From assembly GCA_021817355.1 (NCBI GenBank), contig JAKAVI010000175.1, forward strand, positions 1 through 5,705: a DNA stretch of 5,705 nt, in the 5' to 3' direction. Shown in pieces: positions 1 to 4,839 of this stretch. The notes under the pieces are model-generated. The model ran no database searches, had not been told where the DNA came from, and saw nothing but the letters and a program-made list of their open reading frames with translations. Within the stretch, counting starts at the first letter, position 1. The number at the start of each line of letters is the position of its first letter. The position numbers and the translations under genes are program-made. Origin of the DNA: Pseudomonadota bacterium (lineage in GTDB: Bacteria; Pseudomonadota; Alphaproteobacteria; Micropepsales; Micropepsaceae).

Positions 1-112
1 CCAGAGTGGCCACACCCGCCGAATCATAGCCGCGATATTCCAGGCGACGGAGTGCCTCGACCAGCTGCGGTGCCGCGTCCTTGGTTCCGGCAATGCCGAC
101 GATCCCGCACAT
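1..112 (-). CDS. glmS: Glutamine--fructose-6-phosphate aminotransferase (isomerizing), N-terminal fragment
   Basis: Only the first 37 codons are in the window; the gene continues past the left edge. The translation begins [16 protein letters not shown] and contains [12 protein letters not shown], the hallmark start of the class II (N-terminal nucleophile) glutaminase domain of GlmS. Cys2 becomes the N-terminal catalytic cysteine after Met removal, which fixes this ATG as the start. The enzyme makes glucosamine-6-phosphate and glutamate from fructose-6-phosphate and glutamine, the committed cytoplasmic step to amino sugars for peptidoglycan and lipopolysaccharide. The start lies 3 nt after the glmU stop. 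An AAGGA-type ribosome binding site (about 123-127) sits inside the end of glmU, about 10 nt before the ATG. Co-transcription with glmU is therefore very likely. I see no glmS ribozyme, which is expected since that element is typical of Gram-positive bacteria and the 3-nt gap leaves no room for it. Confidence 0.95.
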   Translation of the reverse strand, partial: MCGIVGIAGTKDAAPQLVEALRRLEYRGYDSAGVATL

Positions 113-115
113 CGC

Positions 116-1477
116 TCATTTTTCCTTCTTGCTCAGAGACTTTTCTTTGGATTTACGCTCACGGAATGCAGCGGCCCAGCCCTGAATTTCCCGGCGCGGT
201 GCACGCGTAAAACACAGTGCATCCTTGGCCACAGCTGAACCGGAAATAGTCGAGCCGGCACCAATATAAGCGCCGTCAGCGATGGTAACAGGAGCCACGA
301 GCGCGCTATTGGATCCAATAAACGCGCCAGCTCCGATTTCGGTGCGATATTTGAAGAAGCCGTCGTAATTGCAGGTGATCGTACCCGCGCCGATATTGGC
401 ACCTGCACCAACGCTTGCATCACCCAGATACGTCAGGTGGTTGGCTTTGGCGCCCTCACCGACTTTCGTCGCTTTGACCTCCACAAAATTGCCGATATGT
501 GCACCACGGCCTATGTCGGCGCCCGGCCGCAGCCGGGCATAAGGACCGATGATCGCTCCGTCATGGACCACGCAATCTTCCAGATGCGAAAACGCCTTGA
601 TTTCAGCGCCCGATTTGACCGTTACACCGGGCCCGAAGACAACATACGGACCGATCGTGCAGTCACTTTCGAGGACGGTATCATGGCTCAGGAAGACCGT
701 ATCAGGGGCCTGCATTCCAACCGCATTGGCCAGCGCTGCGCTGCGCAATCTGCGCTGCATCTCAGCTTCGGCTGCCGCCAACTCGCTACGCGAATTGATT
801 CCCATCATTTCGGCTTCTTCGGCCATGACGATGGCACAGGCAACATTGTCGTGGCGCGCCAGAAGCGGTACATCGGTCAGATAATATTCGCCCTGACTGT
901 TATCGTTCGAAAGGCCGGCGCACCAGGCGAAAAACTCACGCGCTGGCGCCGCCATGATGCCGGCATTACAGACGGTAACCTGGCGCTCATCGGCATCCGC
1001 ATCGCGATACTCCACAATGCGCGCAAGCCGGCCATCCTCTTGTGCGATGATTCTTCCATAGGACGGATTTTTGGAGTTGAAGGCAACGATCGCCATGCCC
1101 GTCTGCGCCTGGGCCGCAAAGGATGCGGCAAATGTTGCCGGCTGTACCAGGGGCATGTCGCCATAGGCGATGACAAGCCGCCCTCCAAAGTCGGCCAGCT
1201 CCGGCGCTGCCGCGGCCGCCGCGTGGCCGGTCCCAAGTTGGCTCTGCTGGATGACACAGCGGGCGCCGCGTGCGGTTGCGTAGTCGCGTACGCTTTGACC
1301 CGTAGGTGCCGTGACAACGACGATGCGTCCAACCCCGGCCGCAGCCACCGCATCCATCACATGCCCCAGAATTGGCTTGCCGGCGATCTTGTGCAGAACC
1401 TTGGGCAGCGTCGACTTCATGCGCGTGCCCATACCCGCTGCGAGGATCACCGCTGCCTGTTCACCCGTGGAACCCAT
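116..1477 (-). CDS. glmU: Bifunctional UDP-N-acetylglucosamine pyrophosphorylase / glucosamine-1-phosphate N-acetyltransferase
   Basis: The protein has 453 residues, close to the usual length of about 455. The N-terminal uridylyltransferase domain (about 8-230) shows the nucleotide-binding loop ILAAGMGTRM (11-20), LPK with Lys26, QLGTGHA (80-86), YGDMP with Asp107 (metal ligand), the NAG at 171-173 and Asn228 (second metal ligand, in GIN). The C-terminal left-handed beta-helix (about 255-435) has hexapeptide repeats and the acetyltransferase motif NHLTYLGD with the presumed catalytic His347, then NIGAGTITCNYDG. GlmU acetylates glucosamine-1-phosphate with acetyl-CoA and then couples it to UTP, giving UDP-GlcNAc for cell wall and lipid A. 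The frame stays open to an ATG at 1573, but I chose the ATG at 1477. It is preceded by GAGGGG (1483-1488) with 5 nt spacing, and the extra 32 residues are Arg/Ala-rich and unlike the family. The C-terminal tail is Lys-rich (about 441-453), a common feature of the family's end. Confidence 0.97.
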   Translation of the reverse strand: MGSTGEQAAVILAAGMGTRMKSTLPKVLHKIAGKPILGHVMDAVAAAGVGRIVVVTAPTGQSVRDYATARGARCVIQQSQLGTGHAAAAAAPELADFGGRLVIAYGDMPLVQPATFAASFAAQAQTGMAIVAFNSKNPSYGRIIAQEDGRLARIVEYRDADADERQVTVCNAGIMAAPAREFFAWCAGLSNDNSQGEYYLTDVPLLARHDNVACAIVMAEEAEMMGINSRSELAAAEAEMQRRLRSAALANAVGMQAPDTVFLSHDTVLESDCTIGPYVVFGPGVTVKSGAEIKAFSHLEDCVVHDGAIIGPYARLRPGADIGRGAHIGNFVEVKATKVGEGAKANHLTYLGDASVGAGANIGAGTITCNYDGFFKYRTEIGAGAFIGSNSALVAPVTIADGAYIGAGSTISGSAVAKDALCFTRAPRREIQGWAAAFRERKSKEKSLSKKEK

Positions 1478-1482
1478 GTTCA

Positions 1483-1488
1483 CCCCTC
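1483..1488 (-). promoter_or_regulatory. Ribosome binding site that decides the glmU start
   Basis: On the minus strand GAGGGG lies 5 nt before the ATG at 1477. No comparable purine tract precedes the longer in-frame starts at 1495 or 1573, so this site supports the 453-residue form of GlmU. Confidence 0.7.
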
Positions 1489-1528
1489 GCCTCATTCGCT
1501 CGATCGCAGCCGCTGCCCTTGCCAAACC

Positions 1529-1543
1529 CCGGCGCTTCGCCGG
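1529..1543 (-). other. Perfect hairpin in the glmU 5' leader region
   Basis: CCGGCG (1529-1534) and CGCCGG (1538-1543) are perfect inverted repeats around a 3-nt loop, giving a six-pair all-GC stem. The element sits about 50 nt upstream of the glmU ATG within the 136-nt gap between divergent glmU and gph. No run of T follows on either strand, so it does not look like an intrinsic terminator. It may be a leader-RNA stem or a binding palindrome, or chance in GC-rich DNA. The rest of the gap (1478-1613) must hold promoters for both genes, and its only AT-rich patch is around 1575-1592, but I could not assign -35/-10 boxes with confidence. Confidence 0.4.
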
Positions 1544-1613
1544 ATAACCCTCCCGGTCGCCGCGGTAAACCAACGATTTGCGACGTAATATTGCCGCAGA
1601 TTCAACTCTCTGA

Positions 1614-2291
1614 ATGTTCAGTCCAAAGATGCAACCTACTTATATATTCGATCTGGACGGGACGCTGGTCGATACCGCGCCGGACCTGCTTTCAGCCACC
1701 AATGCCGTCCTGCGGCAGGCCGGGAGGCCAGCTATTGAGCCCGAAGGCTTGCGCGAGATGGTCGGAATGGGTGCCAGGGCGCTCATTCTGAAAGCATTTG
1801 CCGCCACAGGGCCAGCTTTGGCCGAGGTGGACCTTCCGTTACATTACGACCGGTTTTTAAGCCATTATCGGGCCCATATTGCGGCGGAAAGCCGACCCTT
1901 TCCAGGCGTCGAGGAGACCCTCAAAACTCTTTATGGTCGGGCAAGCTTGGGCGTGTTGACCAACAAGCCTCAGGACCTTGCGGACCGTTTGCTGCGCGAA
2001 CTGGCGCTGGAACACTACTTTCACGCCATCCATGGGGCGGGCCGCCTTTCCGTCTCCAAGCCCGACCCACGCGTCTTTCATCACCTGGTGGATGAGCTTG
2101 GGGGAGCCACAGGCCGGATCATCATGATCGGAGACAGCGCAACGGATGTGGCGACGGCACGGGCAGCCGGCGCGCCGGTGATTCTCGTCGATTACGGATA
2201 TACGCCAACCCCAGCAAGGGAACTTGGTGCCGATGCCGTGATCAGCGATTTTCGTCACATTCCTGCCGTGGCCGCGACCTTGCTTCACTGA
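1614..2291 (+). CDS. gph: Phosphoglycolate phosphatase (HAD superfamily)
   Basis: This 225-residue protein is a complete HAD-superfamily hydrolase of the Gph/CbbZ type. Motif I is FDLDGTLVDT, with nucleophile Asp13 and acid/base Asp15. A helical cap domain occupies about 25-95. Motif II is VLTNK with Thr116, motif III is the Lys149 in SKPDP, and motif IV is GDSATD with the Mg ligands Asp174 and Asp178. Members hydrolyse 2-phosphoglycolate, formed by DNA repair or Rubisco oxygenation, to glycolate in the cytoplasm. Close relatives hydrolyse other small phosphates, so the substrate is a family inference. The gene is divergent from glmU. The start is uncertain: neither the ATG at 1614 nor the ATG at 1629 (220 residues) has a good ribosome binding site, and both place motif I near the N terminus. 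The gene ends in a small hairpin and is followed by a tRNA gene with its own promoter. Confidence 0.88.
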   Translation: MFSPKMQPTYIFDLDGTLVDTAPDLLSATNAVLRQAGRPAIEPEGLREMVGMGARALILKAFAATGPALAEVDLPLHYDRFLSHYRAHIAAESRPFPGVEETLKTLYGRASLGVLTNKPQDLADRLLRELALEHYFHAIHGAGRLSVSKPDPRVFHHLVDELGGATGRIIMIGDSATDVATARAAGAPVILVDYGYTPTPARELGADAVISDFRHIPAVAATLLH

Positions 2292-2302
2292 CATCTTCAG
2301 TG
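2286..2302 (+). other. Small inverted repeat across the gph stop codon
   Basis: CACTGA (2286-2291) pairs with TCAGTG (2297-2302) around a 5-nt loop. It covers the last codon and TGA stop of gph. With only six pairs and no following T tract it is a weak candidate for a transcription end or an mRNA 3' stabilising stem. Confidence 0.3.
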
Positions 2303-2366
2303 GCTGGCGTTGGTGCGGGGCGTGCGGTCAAAACCTCGTCGTGAAGAATGGAGTAGGATCCGCACC

Positions 2367-2395
2367 TTGACGGGCAGGGCTTGCGCGCCCTATAG
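2367..2395 (+). promoter_or_regulatory. Sigma-70-type promoter of the tRNA-Val gene
   Basis: A -35 box TTGACG (2367-2372) and a -10 box CTATAG (2390-2395) are separated by exactly 17 nt. This TTGAC/CTATA pattern is familiar from alphaproteobacterial stable-RNA promoters. Initiation would fall near 2402, leaving a leader of about 40 nt to be removed before the mature tRNA start at 2443. The spacer is GC-rich and contains GGGC and GCCC that can pair. The remainder of the gap between gph and the tRNA shows nothing else I can name. Confidence 0.75.
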
Positions 2396-2442
2396 GCGAA
2401 CCCGCTTCGGTCCACCCGCAAGAGGCGGCAAGACAGAGATCC

Positions 2443-2517
2443 GGGCGCGTAGCTCAGCGGGAGAGCACTCCCTTCACACGGGAGGGGTCACAGGTTCAAT
2501 CCCTGTCGCGCCCACCA
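2443..2517 (+). tRNA. tRNA-Val, anticodon CAC
   Basis: The full cloverleaf can be drawn by eye. The acceptor stem is GGGCGCG (2443-2449) with CGCGCCC (2507-2513). The D stem is GCTC/GAGC with a 7-nt loop. The anticodon stem is CTCCC (2468-2472) with GGGAG (2480-2484) around the loop TTCACAC, whose anticodon CAC at 2475-2477 reads the valine codon GUG. The variable loop has 5 nt. The T stem is ACAGG/CCTGT with loop TTCAATC. The discriminator is A2514, and the CCA end (2515-2517) is encoded. All stems pair perfectly. The gene is monocistronic as far as visible, with a promoter just upstream and no clear terminator after it. Confidence 0.97.
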
Positions 2518-2655
2518 TACTTTTCAGGAAAATCAATACGTTATTTGCCCGGCAACGGCCCGATGAAGCAGAAGCCGGCCGCAGGGCCACATCATGCGTC
2601 TCGCCGCAACCTCCGCCTTGGGGACGTCGGGGACGTCAGCACATCGCACCGAAGA
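2518..2655. other. Intergenic region between tRNA-Val and the tetR stop
   Basis: Two convergent transcription units end here, so terminators for both would be expected. I see no hairpin followed by a T run. Just after the CCA there is only a 4-pair AT stem (TTTT-CAGG-AAAA), and around 2547-2588 several GGCC/CCGG blocks could pair weakly. A tandem 9-bp repeat lies at 2620-2637. No small gene with convincing start and coding character was found. Confidence 0.5.
2620..2637. repeat. Tandem duplication of a 9-bp unit
   Basis: GGGGACGTC occurs twice head to tail (2620-2628 and 2629-2637). Each copy contains the palindrome GACGTC. It lies 18 nt downstream of the tetR stop on the minus strand. It may be a small slippage duplication or a pair of protein-binding sites. 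Confidence 0.6.
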
Positions 2656-3312
2656 TCAGGATGCCTCGCCCACGTTTGGCAACATCCCACGCAGCAGGCA
2701 GAAGAAGCGCTGCCGCATTTCTGCTTCACACAGGACTTCCCGGCCATACGTCACCTGGGAGAATTCACAGTGGCGGGCCACCGCCAGCCAGTTCTTTGCA
2801 TCCACCTCCGGATTGGTGCTGCCGACGCGCCGAAGCTGTTCGGCGATACGGCTGACCCACAGTTGGTTATGTGCGGCCACCTTCTGGCGGAGCGTATCAG
2901 GAAGTGACCAGGCAAACAGAAAGCTACAATCTATGGCCAGGTCCAACTGTCGGTCTCGTGCCTCCTGCGCGATATATGAGGCAAGATGATCCGCCAGCGC
3001 CAGCACGTGTCCGGCCCGCGCCCGCCTGGTTTTTGCCCCGCCGAGGTCCTGAAAGATTTCCATCATGCGTTCGAGCATGGCGACGCTATGGGGCGCGCTG
3101 CGCGCGCGATGATCATCCCAGGCCGCCTCAAGGAGCCCGGCAAGCGACCCGAAATAATAGCTGGTCAGGGACAATTTTACCCCGGCCTGTGCTGCGATCG
3201 CGCGGTGCGACGTACCGCCGACACCTTGCTTGGCAACAACCCGCTGCGCCGCACGCAAAATCTTGGTGCGGGTTTGCTCGCCTTTGGAGGTGAGCAGAGC
3301 TTGTCCGGCCAT
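2656..3312 (-). CDS. TetR/AcrR-family transcriptional regulator
   Basis: The protein has 218 residues, a usual TetR length. Residues 12-60 form the N-terminal DNA-binding domain: a first helix TRTKILRAAQRVVAKQG, then the helix-turn-helix TSHRAIAAQAGVKLSLTSYYF (about 34-54), matching the family pattern that ends in an aromatic YYF/YHF followed by a short linker and helix 4. The remaining helical part (about 70-218) would bind an inducer and dimerise, and its sequence does not reveal the ligand. I chose the ATG at 3312, which overlaps the lyase stop as TGATG. A GTG one codon earlier is an alternative. Being last in the operon and translationally coupled to the lyase, it is probably a local autorepressor whose ligand is a substrate or intermediate of the kinase/lyase pathway. 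That role is inferred from position only. Confidence 0.9.
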   Translation of the reverse strand: MAGQALLTSKGEQTRTKILRAAQRVVAKQGVGGTSHRAIAAQAGVKLSLTSYYFGSLAGLLEAAWDDHRARSAPHSVAMLERMMEIFQDLGGAKTRRARAGHVLALADHLASYIAQEARDRQLDLAIDCSFLFAWSLPDTLRQKVAAHNQLWVSRIAEQLRRVGSTNPEVDAKNWLAVARHCEFSQVTYGREVLCEAEMRQRFFCLLRGMLPNVGEAS

Positions 3313-4736
3313 CACAAAGGCGGCCCGTCCGTAAAGGCGTCCATTGCCATGCCGAGCAGCGCCTGCAGCAGCGATGTGTTCGACATGTCAAGCTCTACGC
3401 TCCCACCACCGTAAACACCACCGGATTTTGGCTTCGCTTGTGGCGGGTTCTTGGCATAGGTCACAGCCTGCACCAGATCTGAAGCAAAGCTGTCTGCCAC
3501 ACCAGCCTTGGTTTGCGGGCCCGTCACGCACATATGGACGGAACCTGGACTTTGCTGACCATTCAGTCGCCAGCCGCGCGCAGCCATGTAGTCGTTAACG
3601 TGATAGATGTCGAACTCGTCGCTGCGGAAGGAGAAGCAGAAGGTCGGCTTGCCCATGATGATGAGTTCGGGATGAGATTTCACCGCCGCCTGCATCGCGA
3701 AGGCGGTGTCAAAGATCTGCTTGGCGCGCGCCAGATATCCTTGCGTACCCAAATGCACCATGCTCGCCCAGGTGGCCGCGATCAGTCCGCCGCTACGGCT
3801 GCCGGCAAGGCCAGGGGAGGCGTAGGTGCCGCCCTTCCAGTCGAGCTGCATGAAATACTGGTATTTGCGGAAGCTGGGATCTCGCCAGGCCAACACCGAA
3901 GTGCCCTTCAGCCCATAGCCATATTTATGTGTATCCGCAGATATGGACGTCACCCCTGGAAGACGAAAATCGAACACCGGAATATTGGGGTAGCCGAGCC
4001 TCTGTCCCCAGGGCAGGATGAACCCGCCCAAACATCCATCCACATGCAGCCAAACACCCTTCTCCAGCGCTACGGTGGAGAGTTCCTCGATCGGGTCGAT
4101 GGTTCCGTAAGGATAATTGCCCGCGGAACCGATGATCGCCACCGTGTTCTTGGTAATGGCCCCGCGTACGAATTCAACGTCGACCTGTGTGGTTACCGGA
4201 TCGGTCGGGGCTTTGATGACTTCGATGCTAAACAGGTGCGCCGCCTTCAGGAAGGCGGGGTGGGCCGTCTCGGGCCAGATGATGTTCGGACGGGTCACGC
4301 CGCGCTCCTCGCGGGCCTTGTCACGATAAGCAACCATCGCTCCCAGAATGCTTTCCGTGCCACCCGACCCGAGCCCGCCACACGCCTTCTGGTTCGGATC
4401 GTGCAGCGCCACGGCCTCCCCGTGCAGCATGTCGAGCGTCATGGCAATAATTTCAGATTCAAAGCGCGACATGGAGGGACAGATGTCACGCTGCAGCGCG
4501 TTGACATGACTGAAGAGTGCAAAGCATTCGTTCAAAAGATCGTAATGCGCATGATCACCGCAGTAGAGCGAACCTGAGACCCGTCCACCTTCCCATCGCT
4601 TGTCCTCGTTCTGCGCCATCTCGGTCAGCTGGCGGCGGATTTCCTCCGTTGCCAGACCCGCTTCTGGAAAGGAGCGAATGGCACCGTATGATTGGGCATA
4701 TGGGAATAGCGCCCGGTGGAGTTTTTCTATATCCAT
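3312..4736 (-). CDS. PLP-dependent lyase/decarboxylase of the sphingosine-1-phosphate lyase type
   Basis: The protein has 474 residues and a type I fold, group II PLP-decarboxylase layout. GSGGTESI (123-130) is the cofactor phosphate loop. His159 in TAHPAF should stack on the PLP ring, Asp233 in HVDGCLGGF should bind the ring nitrogen, and Lys271 in ADTHKYGYGLKG should form the Schiff base. Several details fit S1P lyases better than glutamate or tyrosine decarboxylases: GGTESI, NYPYGTIDPIEE (207-218), CLGGF, DTHKYG followed by a second lysine six residues on (Lys277), the GGTYASPGLAGSRSG block (302-316), and a late GGVYGGG segment. That family cleaves sphingoid base phosphates to phosphoethanolamine and an aldehyde by retro-aldol chemistry. 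I see no membrane segment; it should be cytosolic. The ATG at 4736 follows AAGGAAG (4743-4749) by 6 nt, while the open frame upstream to 4799 has no such site. The true substrate is unknown. Confidence 0.87.
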   Translation of the reverse strand: MDIEKLHRALFPYAQSYGAIRSFPEAGLATEEIRRQLTEMAQNEDKRWEGGRVSGSLYCGDHAHYDLLNECFALFSHVNALQRDICPSMSRFESEIIAMTLDMLHGEAVALHDPNQKACGGLGSGGTESILGAMVAYRDKAREERGVTRPNIIWPETAHPAFLKAAHLFSIEVIKAPTDPVTTQVDVEFVRGAITKNTVAIIGSAGNYPYGTIDPIEELSTVALEKGVWLHVDGCLGGFILPWGQRLGYPNIPVFDFRLPGVTSISADTHKYGYGLKGTSVLAWRDPSFRKYQYFMQLDWKGGTYASPGLAGSRSGGLIAATWASMVHLGTQGYLARAKQIFDTAFAMQAAVKSHPELIIMGKPTFCFSFRSDEFDIYHVNDYMAARGWRLNGQQSPGSVHMCVTGPQTKAGVADSFASDLVQAVTYAKNPPQAKPKSGGVYGGGSVELDMSNTSLLQALLGMAMDAFTDGPPL

Positions 4737-4742
4737 GACAGT

Positions 4743-4749
4743 CTTCCTT
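4743..4749 (-). promoter_or_regulatory. Strong ribosome binding site of the lyase gene
   Basis: AAGGAAG on the minus strand lies 6 nt before the ATG at 4736. It fixes the start at MDIEKLH and excludes the 21-residue upstream extension. Confidence 0.75.
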
Positions 4750-4755
4750 ATGAAT

Positions 4756-4788
4756 CTTCGGACTTGCGCCGCCCTGCTCGATCCGAAG
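4756..4788. promoter_or_regulatory. 7-bp inverted repeat in the kinase-lyase gap, possible operator
   Basis: CTTCGGA (4756-4762) and TCCGAAG (4782-4788) form a perfect inverted repeat with a 19-nt spacer, inside the 103-nt gap between kinase and lyase. The arm centres are 26 bp apart. It could be a binding site for the operon's TetR protein, or an mRNA stem-loop that sets different expression of kinase and lyase. TetR operators usually have shorter spacing, so the assignment is tentative. Otherwise the gap shows only a repeated GCAGGGC (minus strand) and no clear promoter. Confidence 0.35.
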
Positions 4789-4839
4789 TGGCCCTGCATC
4801 GCGAAGCACTGATCCTTGCCTTCAAGACATTTTCAGAGT

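Noticed and set aside
1478..1573. A 32-residue N-terminal extension of GlmU
   Set aside because: The extension is Arg/Ala-rich, unlike the family, covers the leader hairpin, and the ATG at 1477 has a good ribosome binding site and gives the usual length.
437..1588. A 383-codon open frame on the plus strand opposite glmU
   Set aside because: It lies wholly over the well-supported glmU frame and its divergent promoter, its translation is Arg/His/Cys-rich with no recognisable domain, and long antisense frames are expected in GC-rich genes.
2547..2588. Possible terminator formed by GGCC/CCGG blocks after the tRNA
   Set aside because: The pairings are mutually exclusive and interrupted, and no T run follows on either strand.
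2310..2855. A 181-codon plus-strand frame crossing the tRNA
   Set aside because: It runs through the tRNA promoter, the whole tRNA-Val gene and into the antisense of tetR, so it cannot be a normal coding gene.
2545..2989. Two overlapping plus-strand frames of 120 and 131 codons antisense to tetR
   Set aside because: Both overlap the clear TetR-family gene, have Arg/Ser-rich low-information translations and lack a convincing start.
3513..4577. A 354-codon open frame on the plus strand opposite the lyase
   Set aside because: It is a codon-bias shadow of the lyase gene: its translation has no family motif and no ribosome binding site or spacing that fits a neighbour.
4737..4799. A 21-residue N-terminal extension of the lyase
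   Set aside because: It would span the inverted repeat and the strong AAGGAAG site, and no ribosome binding site precedes its start.
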